NCBI GenBank assembly: GCA_948434855.1
Contig: CAOJFR010000024.1
Span: 1-20,083, forward strand
Source: an uncultured Clostridia bacterium
GTDB taxonomy: Bacteria > Bacillota > Clostridia > Christensenellales > UBA1242
Direction of reading: 5' to 3'
Length of the DNA stretch: 20,083 nucleotides
A model generated the notes under the pieces. That model made no database searches. It had not been told where the DNA came from and saw only the letters and a program-made list of their open reading frames with translations. Of the stretch, positions 7,909 to 15,027 are shown one piece after another (positions within the stretch are counted from its first letter, which is position 1; each line of letters begins with the position of its first letter). The position numbers and the translations under genes were made by a program.

Positions 7909-8490
7909 TTATTCCTTACATGAATTTAAAAAGGCTTTAATAGCTTCATAATTTTTAGTTAAGTCTAATTTAGCTTTGTCTAGTGATAAAATAGAAAACT
8001 TTTCTTCAATTTTGTTTAAACAAAAATCTATTGAATCATTTTGTCCAAGACTAAGTGATTTTGCCGCAAACAAAATATTTCCATAAGTTCCGGCAAAAGT
8101 TAAAAATCTATAGCAGTCTGCGTTTGCAACAACCTCTGCAACAAGTGAATCATATTTTCCATCTAAAGTACCATGATGAGTTTTTATAGCGGAAAGCAAA
8201 GTTTGTTTAGTTTCTTCACTTACATTATTTTCATTTAAAATTTTTTCAGCATAATCATAACTTTTTGAAATATGCTCGGCAGGGCAATGGTTCACAAAGC
8301 ATTCACCAAGTTTAATGTCCATAAGCATAGCGCCAATTTTGCACAAGGTGATGTCTGCACCAACTTCATTTGCAAGCATTTCTGCTTTTTCAATGGCAAT
8401 GTTATAATAATATGGTGCTGGCTGCCCAAACTTTTCAGATTCTATTTTTGCAAGTTTGTCACAAACAACCAAAAGTTCTTTGTTTGTCAT
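7909..8490 (-). CDS. Degenerate HD-domain protein
   Basis: A 193-residue soluble protein with an HD-phosphohydrolase-like layout. Residues A54-D58 (AMLMD) sit where the HD doublet is expected, followed by H68, the pair H105-H106 (IKTHHG) and D125 (NADCYRF). The first metal-ligand histidine is replaced (YYYN, residues 27-30) and the His of the HD pair is Met57, so the metal site looks incomplete and phosphohydrolase activity is doubtful. The ATG at 8490 follows GAGGTG; a GTG six bases upstream is inside that ribosome site and is less likely. It starts 10 bases after the UPF0371 stop, so the two are co-transcribed and possibly co-regulated. It may bind nucleotide or act structurally, which is inference. 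Confidence 0.75.
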   Translation of the reverse strand: MTNKELLVVCDKLAKIESEKFGQPAPYYYNIAIEKAEMLANEVGADITLCKIGAMLMDIKLGECFVNHCPAEHISKSYDYAEKILNENNVSEETKQTLLSAIKTHHGTLDGKYDSLVAEVVANADCYRFLTFAGTYGNILFAAKSLSLGQNDSIDFCLNKIEEKFSILSLDKAKLDLTKNYEAIKAFLNSCKE

Positions 8491-8500
8491 TTTCACCTCA

Positions 8501-9535
8501 CTACTTATTTTTTCTTCTAACTTTTTTTATAAGTTTTTCAGCCTTTTTTAATAGTTTTTCACTAAGTTCCAGTGAACTTGTTGAAAGCTTATTTGTGTTA
8601 AACATTCTGTTATGTTTTTCATATCTACGCAAAATTTCTTCATAGCTTGCTTCTTGAACAGCTGCGTCGTCGTCAATTGCAAGCCCAACGCAGTTTATTC
8701 CCATAGATGTTGGAGAGTCATAAACCTCTTTGCCCATAATGCCATTTAAAATTTCGGAAACAATAGGGAAAGATTCAACATCTCTGTTATAGTTAGTAAC
8801 ATTTTTATGATGAGTTTTTTTATAGAATGGATCAATAATATTTTTATCTTTAATGTCAACTGTTGCCATTTCATAGGCAATGTTTGTTAAGTGGTCAAGG
8901 TCAAGGTTCCAAACAGGGAAGGTTTCATATTTTGCATAGCTAGAATTAATTCCATTAACCTTGTCGTTATAAATTTGGCTAAGACAGGTTTCAAGTTTTC
9001 CGCTGTTTGCACCAGGTGCAGAAACCAAAATAAGTTTTTTGCTGGTTTTAATATATTCATTTTTGCCAAAGCCTTCATTGCTTAAAATGTGGTCAACCGC
9101 CTTTGGATAACCTTCAATAAAATATGATTTGTAGGCCTTAATTTTTTGAGCCTTGCACTTTTTTTCAAATGTAAGCACGCTTTCATGAGGTTCATAAAAA
9201 TTAATCATGATGCCAGAAACAGTAATGTTTTCATCTTTCATAATTTTTGCAAGCCTAAGTGTTTCATCGCCATAAGAAAGTCCGTTGTCGCCACGAGTTT
9301 TGTTTAAAATAATGTCTCTGGCATTTACGCAAAAGATAATTTCAGAATCGTTTTTAAGCTCTTTAAAAATTTGAAACTTCACATCTGGTGCAAATCCAGG
9401 AAGCACACGTTCTGCGTGTTTGTCATCAAAAAGTTTTCCACCAACTTCCATATAAAGCTTGTCAAACTGGCTAATGCGATTAGCGATTTCTTGTTTTTGA
9501 AGTTGTTTATATTTTTTGTTATTAAAAGGTGTCAT
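8501..9535 (-). CDS. UPF0371/DUF1846 family protein, C-terminally truncated
   Basis: The 344 residues match the N-terminal part of UPF0371 (DUF1846): early GGKLFDDKHAERVLPGF, then NARDI, RGDNGLSYGDE, SNEGFGKNEYI, SAPGANSGKLETCLSQ and YAKYETFPVWNL, then NYNRDVE and SPTSMGIN. Family members are usually about 490-500 residues. Here the match stops near EEILRRYEKH and is replaced by a short lysine-rich tail, so the C-terminal domain (~160 residues) is absent. No remnant follows, because the HD gene starts 10 bases later. The family function is unknown to me. The ATG at 9535 is preferred because GGAG sits nine bases upstream; the TTG at 9547 overlaps that site. It follows typA in the same operon. 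Confidence 0.85.
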   Translation of the reverse strand: MTPFNNKKYKQLQKQEIANRISQFDKLYMEVGGKLFDDKHAERVLPGFAPDVKFQIFKELKNDSEIIFCVNARDIILNKTRGDNGLSYGDETLRLAKIMKDENITVSGIMINFYEPHESVLTFEKKCKAQKIKAYKSYFIEGYPKAVDHILSNEGFGKNEYIKTSKKLILVSAPGANSGKLETCLSQIYNDKVNGINSSYAKYETFPVWNLDLDHLTNIAYEMATVDIKDKNIIDPFYKKTHHKNVTNYNRDVESFPIVSEILNGIMGKEVYDSPTSMGINCVGLAIDDDAAVQEASYEEILRRYEKHNRMFNTNKLSTSSLELSEKLLKKAEKLIKKVRRKNK

Positions 9536-9555
9536 AAGTTTCTCCAAAAGCTAAT

Positions 9556-9570
9556 GGGCAAAAGTTGCCC
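9556..9570 (-). other. Intercistronic hairpin between typA and the UPF0371 gene
   Basis: GGGCAA (9556-9561) and TTGCCC (9565-9570) form a six-bp stem with a three-base loop. No T-run follows on the minus strand, so it is more likely an mRNA-processing or stability element than a terminator. The core recurs in the terminator at 17120-17145. Confidence 0.45.
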
Positions 9571-9577
9571 CAAAATA

Positions 9578-11416
9578 CTATTTTTTTCCAAGTTCTTGTT
9601 TTTTTCTAAAAGTTTCTCTGCCACGAATTGTGTGATCCAAAATCTTTTTGCGGATTCTAAGATTTTCTGGAGTAACTTCCAAAAGCTCATCTTCGCCCAA
9701 AAATTCAAGGCTTTCTTCAAGAGTAAGAGGTTTAATTGGCGTAAGTCTTAAAGCTTCGTCAGAAGCACTAGATCTAATGTTTGTAAGCTGTTTTTTCTTG
9801 CAAACATTAACAACAATGTCTTCATTTTTTGGGTTAATTCCAACAACCATACCGGCATAAACTTTAACGCCAGCACCAATCAAAAGTCTGCCACGTTCCT
9901 GAGTGTTAAAAAGTCCATAAACAATAGACTCGCCATTTTCATAGGCAATGAGTGCACCAAAGTTTCTTGTGGTTATTGCACCCTTATATGGTGCATATTC
10001 AGCAAATGTTGCACTCATAATTCCTTCACCATTAGTTTCTGTTAAAAACTGAGTTTTATAACCAAAAAGTCCACGAGAAGGAATTTTAAATTCAAGTCTA
10101 ATTCTGCTGCCCTTAGGGCTCATGTTTTGAAGTTCACCTTTTCTTATGCCCATAGAACCCATAATGGTAGAAACTGCAGTTTCAGGAACATCAATAGTAA
10201 GGTTGTCAATAGGTTCGCACATAACGCCATCAATTTCTTTATAAATAACTTTTGGCATAGAAACCTGAAATTCAAAGCCCTCTCTTCTCATGTTTTCAAC
10301 TAAAATAGAAATATGCATTTCGCCTCTGCCAAGAACTCTAAATCTGTCGGCAGATTCGGTTTCATAAACCTTAAGTGAAAGGTCACGAACAGCTTCTTTC
10401 ATAAGTCTGTCACGAAGGTGTCTTGAAGTGAAAAACTTGCCTTCTGTTCCAGCAAAAGGAGAGTCGTTAACAGAAAATTCCATTTCAATAGAAGGCTCAC
10501 TTATTTTAACAAAAGGAATAGGTGAAAGGTCTTCTTTGTTTAAAACTGTGTCACCAATAGTAACATCATCTGTGCCAGAAATGCACACAATGTCGCCAGG
10601 GTTGGCTTCAGTCACAGGCACCTTTTTAAGCCCCTGAAATTCAAAAATGTTGGTTACTTTAAAGCTTTTGTGTTTTGTTTCATCATGAAAGTTCACAATG
10701 TCTAGAGTTTCGTTAACCTTAGCATGACCACATTCAACCTTGCCAACAGCAAGTTTTCCAAGATAGTCATTAGCCTCACAAGAAGACACAAGCATTTTAA
10801 AAGGTTTGTTTCCTTCACTTTTTGGTGCAGGAATGTGTTTTAAAATTGTATCAAGAAGTGGTTTCATGTCTGTTCCAAGAGTATCTTTGTCAAGCGATGC
10901 AATGCCAGCTCTTGCAGAACAAAAAACAAAAGGAGAGTCAAGTTGTTCATCTGTTGCATTAAGGTCCATCAAAAGGTCTAAAACTTCATCAATAACCTCG
11001 CTAACTCTTGCATCCTTTCTGTCAATTTTATTAATAACAACAATAACTCTGTGACCTAAAGCTAGTGCTTTTTCAAGCACAAATCTGGTTTGGGGCATAG
11101 TTCCTTCAAAGGCGTCAACAACAAGCAAAACGCCATCAACCATTTTTAAAATTCTTTCAACCTCTCCGCCAAAGTCTGCGTGTCCAGGGGTGTCAACAAC
11201 ATTAACCTTAACGCCCTCATAAACAAGAGATGCATTTTTGCTAAAAATAGTAATGCCTCTTTCACGCTCAAGGGCGTTAGAGTCCATAACTCTGTCTTGA
11301 ACTGCTTGGTTTTCTCTAAACACTCCACCTTCTTTCAAAATTGCATTAACAAGTGTTGTTTTGCCGTGGTCAACGTGGGCAATAATCGCAACGTTTCTAA
11401 TATTATTTTCTTCCAT
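9578..11416 (-). CDS. typA: Ribosome-associated GTPase TypA/BipA
   Basis: A 612-residue translational GTPase, the usual length for TypA. The G motifs are all present: G1 AHVDHGKT (13-20), G2 RGIT (53-56), G3 DTPGH (75-79) and G4 NKID (129-132). The order GTPase, domain II, domains III and V, and the TypA C-terminal domain (RSSASDEALRL, then PENLRIRKK near the end) distinguishes it from EF-G and LepA, which end differently. TypA binds the ribosome and helps 50S assembly and growth under cold or stress. An AGGAG site precedes the ATG. It is first in a minus-strand operon with the UPF0371 and HD-like genes, under a good promoter at 11471-11499. Confidence 0.97.
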   Translation of the reverse strand: MEENNIRNVAIIAHVDHGKTTLVNAILKEGGVFRENQAVQDRVMDSNALERERGITIFSKNASLVYEGVKVNVVDTPGHADFGGEVERILKMVDGVLLVVDAFEGTMPQTRFVLEKALALGHRVIVVINKIDRKDARVSEVIDEVLDLLMDLNATDEQLDSPFVFCSARAGIASLDKDTLGTDMKPLLDTILKHIPAPKSEGNKPFKMLVSSCEANDYLGKLAVGKVECGHAKVNETLDIVNFHDETKHKSFKVTNIFEFQGLKKVPVTEANPGDIVCISGTDDVTIGDTVLNKEDLSPIPFVKISEPSIEMEFSVNDSPFAGTEGKFFTSRHLRDRLMKEAVRDLSLKVYETESADRFRVLGRGEMHISILVENMRREGFEFQVSMPKVIYKEIDGVMCEPIDNLTIDVPETAVSTIMGSMGIRKGELQNMSPKGSRIRLEFKIPSRGLFGYKTQFLTETNGEGIMSATFAEYAPYKGAITTRNFGALIAYENGESIVYGLFNTQERGRLLIGAGVKVYAGMVVGINPKNEDIVVNVCKKKQLTNIRSSASDEALRLTPIKPLTLEESLEFLGEDELLEVTPENLRIRKKILDHTIRGRETFRKKQELGKK

Positions 11417-11470
11417 AAATTTCTCCTAAGATGGTGCAAATAATACAAATGCACACAATTTAACCATTAT

Positions 11471-11499
11471 AGTATAACACCGTTGAGCAAATTTGTCTA
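11471..11499 (-). promoter_or_regulatory. typA: Promoter for the typA operon
   Basis: On the minus strand TAGACA (11499-11494) and TATACT (11476-11471) are 17 bases apart. Transcription would start near 11464, giving a leader of about 48 bases that contains the AGGAG ribosome site. Confidence 0.75.
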
Positions 11500-11538
11500 G
11501 AATTTTCAAAAATCTATAAAAATAAAATATAAAATTTA

Positions 11539-11568
11539 TGGACTAAATGGTCACTTTTGTTGTAAAAT
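11539..11568 (+). promoter_or_regulatory. rsmF: Promoter for rsmF, placing the transcript start at the start codon
   Basis: TGGACT (11539-11544, four of six consensus bases) and TAAAAT (11563-11568) are 18 bases apart. The -10 box ends six bases before ATG 11575, and no ribosome site lies between, pointing to a leaderless mRNA. Confidence 0.5.
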
Positions 11569-11574
11569 TTAAAT

Positions 11575-12966
11575 ATGTTTAATGAAAAAATTACTCTTCC
11601 AAGCGAGTTTTTAGCAAATATGAAAAATATGCTTGGAGAAAATTATGAAAGCTATATTAGTGCAATGCAATCAGAGCCAGTTAGAGGGCTAAGATTAAAC
11701 ACGAAAAAAATTTCAGAAAGTGAATTTTTAAAACTAAGTGGGCTTAAGGTTGAAAAGCTAAAATTCTCAGATGATGGCTATTTGCTAAAGTCAGAAAACA
11801 AGCTTGGAAACACTCCAGAGCATTTGTCTGGTCTATATTATCTTCAAGAGCCATCAAGTATGATTCCGGTGTGTTCAAGCGAAATTGAAAAAGAAAATAG
11901 ACCGCTTAGGGTTTTAGATTTATGTGCTTCACCAGGTGGAAAAACTGGTCAAATTGCAATGAGAGTTGGTGAAGATAGCATAATTTTTTCTAATGAAATA
12001 ATTTTTAGTCGTGCACAAGTATTATATCAAAACATAGAAAGGCAGGGTCTAAAAAATGTTGTTATTTTAAATGAGTCGCCAGAAAGACTTAAGGTTTTTA
12101 AGAATTATTTTGACTATGTTTTTGTTGATGCACCATGTTCTGGTGAAGGAATGTTCAGAAAAAATCCTGAAACAATTTCAGAATGGAGCGAGAATGGCAC
12201 AATAATGTGTGCAGAAAGACAAAGAGAAATTTTGACAGTTGCAAAAGAACTTGTTAAGCCAAACGGCAAGCTAATTTATTCCACCTGCACCTTCTCTGAA
12301 AAAGAAGATGAAGATATTGTGAAGTGGCTGCTTAGTTCCAGAGAGTTTGAGCTATTAAATATTCCTAAAGAAATTAAAGAAGTAACAATTCCCGCAATGG
12401 GCAATGGGCTAGATTTTGCCAGAAAGTTCTTGCCACACACAGGCAGTGGTGAGGGTCAATTTGTTGCAGTTTTTAAAAGCACAAAAAGTGCTGGTGAAGA
12501 TGAACTTTATTCAAAAAAGCATTTTCATTCGGTTTATGAAATCGGACAAAGCTATAACAAATTGTTTAAGGTGTTTGCTGAAGAAAATTTAACAAGAGAA
12601 TTTTCTTGGAGAGAACTGCTTTCAGTTGGAGAAACTCTGTTTCTTGCACCAAAAGGTTTTAACAGCAAAATTCAAACAGCATTAGATGAACTTAAGTTTG
12701 TAAGTATTGGAACAAAACTTGGAGAAATTCAAAAGGGTAGGTTTGTGCCAAACCATGCAATTTTCATGACACTTTCAAATATTTTTAAAAATAAGATAGA
12801 GCTTGATGATGAAAACTTAAAAAAATATCTTCATGGTGAAGAGCTTGAGTTTAATGGAAATTTAAAGGGCTATGCGGTTGTAACAAAAAATGGCAATGCA
12901 ATAGGCGGAGTAAAAATTTCAGGAAACCGTTTAAAAAATTTATATCCAAAGGGGCTAAGAATATGA
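11575..12966 (+). CDS. rsmF: RsmF-type rRNA (cytosine-C5) methyltransferase
   Basis: A 463-residue NOL1/NOP2/Sun-family enzyme that methylates C5 of cytosines in RNA, most likely 16S rRNA, using SAM. Motif I is DLCASPGGK (115-123). Motif IV DAPCSGEGMF holds the release cysteine C188, and motif VI STCTFS holds the nucleophile C238. The ~170-residue C-terminal part after the catalytic core matches the RsmF_methylt_CI plus PUA-like RNA-binding architecture of Firmicute RsmF rather than RsmB, which carries an N-terminal NusB domain. The exact target base is not determinable. The start has no ribosome site. It overlaps the following SDR gene by ATGA, so the two form an operon. It is divergent from typA, another ribosome-linked gene. 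Confidence 0.9.
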   Translation: MFNEKITLPSEFLANMKNMLGENYESYISAMQSEPVRGLRLNTKKISESEFLKLSGLKVEKLKFSDDGYLLKSENKLGNTPEHLSGLYYLQEPSSMIPVCSSEIEKENRPLRVLDLCASPGGKTGQIAMRVGEDSIIFSNEIIFSRAQVLYQNIERQGLKNVVILNESPERLKVFKNYFDYVFVDAPCSGEGMFRKNPETISEWSENGTIMCAERQREILTVAKELVKPNGKLIYSTCTFSEKEDEDIVKWLLSSREFELLNIPKEIKEVTIPAMGNGLDFARKFLPHTGSGEGQFVAVFKSTKSAGEDELYSKKHFHSVYEIGQSYNKLFKVFAEENLTREFSWRELLSVGETLFLAPKGFNSKIQTALDELKFVSIGTKLGEIQKGRFVPNHAIFMTLSNIFKNKIELDDENLKKYLHGEELEFNGNLKGYAVVTKNGNAIGGVKISGNRLKNLYPKGLRI

Positions 12967-13760
12967 ACTATACTTTAATTACAGGGGCGTGTGGTGGTCT
13001 CGGAAGAGCATTTACAGAGCTTGCTGCAAAAAATAAAGAAAATTTAATACTTACTGGAACAAGCGAAAAAAAGCTCAGCACTTTGCTTGAAGAATTTAAA
13101 AATTTATTTTCAGAAATATCAGTTAAAACCTATGTGTGTGATCTTGGCAGCTTAAAAGATAGGGAAGAACTGGTAAATAATATAAGTTCAGAGGGTTTAA
13201 CCGTATCAAGATTAATAAATAATGCTGGCGTAATTTTAGAAGGCGATTTAGAGCGTTTTTCTGATGCAGAAATTATGAATGTTATTCAGGTAAACTGTAT
13301 AGGAACACTAGATCTCACAAAAAAACTGCTCAGACAAAGAAATAAAGATGAGCTTTTTGAGGTTTTAACGATTGCAAGTGTTGCAGCAAGCTATCCAATT
13401 CCGCACATGGCTGTATATGCAGCAACAAAATCCTTTCTTGTCAGCATAATGACCTCGCTTGGCGAAGAGTTTAAGGGACAAAAGGTAACATTCACAACTG
13501 TTCTTCCAGGGGGCATGGCAACAAATGAAGCAATGAAGCAGTCAATAAAATCTATGGGGCTTGGCGGAAAGCTTTCTTGCACCGATACTATTAAGGTTGC
13601 AAAAATATCATTAATGGCATTAAAAAGACGCAAAGTTCTTGTTGTTGCTGGCGGATTTAATAAATTTCTAGACTTTATCAGTAAGCCATTTTCAAAAAAA
13701 TTCTTAGCCAAAAACGCTGGAAAACTCTGGAAAAAGAGCCAAAAGAAACGAGGCTTTTGA
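12963..13760 (+). CDS. Short-chain dehydrogenase/reductase (DltE/YqjQ-like)
   Basis: A 265-residue classical SDR. The nucleotide-binding loop is TGACGGLG (7-14), NNAG is at 86-89, and the catalytic triad is S139, Y152 and K156 with the expected spacing (YAATK). It uses NAD(P)H to reduce or oxidise an unidentified carbonyl or alcohol substrate. The C-terminus is strongly basic (FLDFISKPFSKKF, then KKSQKKRGF), as in COG0300 members thought to be membrane-associated. The start ATG overlaps the rsmF stop (ATGA), with AAGGGG 8 bases upstream, so expression is coupled to the methyltransferase. No clear terminator follows; only a T7A6 run lies between it and the marR promoter. Confidence 0.92.
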   Translation: MNYTLITGACGGLGRAFTELAAKNKENLILTGTSEKKLSTLLEEFKNLFSEISVKTYVCDLGSLKDREELVNNISSEGLTVSRLINNAGVILEGDLERFSDAEIMNVIQVNCIGTLDLTKKLLRQRNKDELFEVLTIASVAASYPIPHMAVYAATKSFLVSIMTSLGEEFKGQKVTFTTVLPGGMATNEAMKQSIKSMGLGGKLSCTDTIKVAKISLMALKRRKVLVVAGGFNKFLDFISKPFSKKFLAKNAGKLWKKSQKKRGF

Positions 13761-13791
13761 TATGTTTTCATAATTTTTTTAAAAAATAGGG

Positions 13792-13819
13792 TTGACAAAA
13801 ATCGTTATATAATTATAAT
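13792..13819 (+). promoter_or_regulatory. Strong promoter for marR, transcript starting at the start codon
   Basis: Perfect TTGACA (13792-13797) and perfect TATAAT (13814-13819) are 16 bases apart. Transcription is expected near 13826-13827, which is the A of ATG 13827. There is no room for a ribosome site. Confidence 0.8.
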
Positions 13820-13826
13820 GTATGCT

Positions 13827-14297
13827 ATGAAACAGATAAACACAAATGAAACAAATATTTTTTCAAAAAGTATAGTAGAAATTAAGCTTATTGCAGACCG
13901 TATTGCCGAAGGAAAAGGCGAAGAAGCGGGCATTTTTAGCAATATGCACCAAATTCTATACATTTTAAATAAGCAAGAAACAGTCACACCACGTGAGCTT
14001 ATTATGGAGCTTAATATTGCAAAATCAAACCTTGCAATCCTTGCCAAAAAAATGATTAAAGATGGTTATATTGAAAGTCATAAAGACAAAATTAATAAAA
14101 GAGAAATCTTTTATAATATAACAGACCTTGGCAGAGAAGTGCTTGCAAAAAAGCTCAATAATATTGATACTGTTTGCACAGGCGATGCAAAAAAGGTTGT
14201 TACAATTTTAAGCAGGGCTATTGATGAACTCAGAAAAATTGAAGAAGAGGGCAAATCAAATGGCTCAGGCAAAAAACGTAAAACCAATGCAAAATAA
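13827..14297 (+). CDS. MarR-type winged-helix transcriptional regulator
   Basis: A 156-residue regulator. A winged helix-turn-helix lies in the middle: QILYILNKQETVTPRELI, then MELNIAKSNLAILAKKMIKD as recognition helix region, then a wing with KRE and ITDLGREVLAKKL. Flanking helices give the usual MarR dimerisation arrangement, and the C-terminus is a lysine-rich tail (GSGKKRKTNAK). The ATG at 13827 is chosen because the ATG at 13818 lies inside the -10 box and would not be transcribed from this promoter. The likely targets are its own promoter or neighbours, but no operator palindrome is obvious. A strong bidirectional terminator separates it from the convergent hydrolase gene. Confidence 0.85.
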   Translation: MKQINTNETNIFSKSIVEIKLIADRIAEGKGEEAGIFSNMHQILYILNKQETVTPRELIMELNIAKSNLAILAKKMIKDGYIESHKDKINKREIFYNITDLGREVLAKKLNNIDTVCTGDAKKVVTILSRAIDELRKIEEEGKSNGSGKKRKTNAK

Positions 14298-14310
14298 TTT
14301 TAATAAAAAT

Positions 14311-14343
14311 AAAAACTCTCACAAAATTTGTGAGAGTTTTTTT
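14311..14343. terminator. Bidirectional terminator between marR and the hydrolase
   Basis: CTCTCACAAA (14316-14325) pairs with TTTGTGAGAG (14327-14336), flanked by A5 on the left and a seven-base T-run on the right. The AAAATTT centre forms the loop. Confidence 0.88.
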
Positions 14344-14907
14344 ATAAATATTTTTTAATTTCGTCAAAGTTGTCAAATCCGCTTTCAGAGTTAATGTGTC
14401 CTGCACCCTTAAGCAAAATTTGCTTATTAGAAATTTTGTCTGCAAATTCCTTTTCGGCAACAAAGTCAACATAGGGGTCATTGTCAGAATAAAAGCAAAC
14501 AATTTCATCAGCAAAGTCTTTAACTTTTTCAAAATCATCAAAAAACATAGTTTTGTTAACAAAATCATAATCTGGGCTAATTCCAAAATAGTTGTTAAAG
14601 CCACACACAAAGATAAGTTTTTTAACCTTAATTTTATTTAAAACTAAAAACTTGCAAACAAAAACCGGTGCAATGCTGTGAGCAATAATGGTTGTATTTT
14701 CATTAACAAGCCCAGCCTTAACATAGGCAAGAAAAAGGTTGTTCCAGTTCTCAAAGTTTTGATATTTAATTCCAACAGGAAAGTCAGGGCAATAAACTTG
14801 GTTATTAATATCTACACCCCCCCCCCGAGATATTTTGCAAGGTTTTCAAACCAGTTAGAATATGGGTTTCCATAAGTCCCATGAATAATAAAAAATGTTT
14901 TATCCAT
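14342..14907 (-). pseudogene. RBBP9/YdeN-like serine alpha/beta hydrolase, frameshifted at a poly-G tract
   Basis: Read from ATG 14907 the protein begins with FFIIHGTYGNPYSNWFENLA, then runs into ten G (plus-strand C, 14817-14826) and stops almost at once. In the shifted frame it resumes as VDINNQVYCPDFPVGIKY and continues to the stop at 14342. With eight or eleven G the two parts join into about 187 residues, the normal length for the RBBP9/YdeN family. The triad is intact in the joined protein: S77 in AHSIA, the Asp of YSDNDPYVDF, and the His of GAGHIN. Preserved catalytic residues on both sides suggest a very recent, reversible or artefactual frameshift and not an old pseudogene. There is no ribosome site, but an extended -10 lies just upstream. 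It is divergent from the CobW-type gene. Confidence 0.8.
14817..14826. repeat. Ten-base C/G homopolymer inside the hydrolase gene
   Basis: Ten consecutive C on the plus strand; other G or C runs inside the window are at most five. It sits about 27 codons into the hydrolase gene and causes the frame change. Confidence 0.95.
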
Positions 14908-14913
14908 AAAATT

Positions 14914-14942
14914 ATAATATCATATTAAATTTAATTTTACAA
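14914..14942 (-). promoter_or_regulatory. Promoter for the hydrolase gene
   Basis: On the minus strand TTGTAA (14942-14937) and TATTAT (14919-14914) are 17 bases apart, and TGA directly before the -10 makes it an extended -10 promoter. The start codon begins six bases after the -10, with no ribosome site. Confidence 0.55.
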
Positions 14943-14972
14943 TTTAAATTTATGTTTAATATTAAAAATAGT

Positions 14973-15000
14973 TTGAAAACAAAAAAATAAGTTATATAAT
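14973..15000 (+). promoter_or_regulatory. Promoter for the CobW/COG0523 gene
   Basis: TTGAAA (14973-14978) and TATAAT (14995-15000) are 16 bases apart. The leader of about 20 bases contains AAAGGAG (15013-15019). No Zur-type palindrome was recognised. Confidence 0.7.
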
Positions 15001-15027
15001 AGACGTGCAATAAAAGGAGAAAATTTA

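Noticed and set aside
9648..11443. Several plus-strand frames of 60-87 residues opposite typA
   Set aside because: They are low-complexity shadows of a clearly coding minus-strand gene.
14396..14875. Plus-strand frames of 81 and 65 residues over the hydrolase
   Set aside because: They are shadows of the minus-strand hydrolase, whose triad and family motifs are recognisable across the frameshift.
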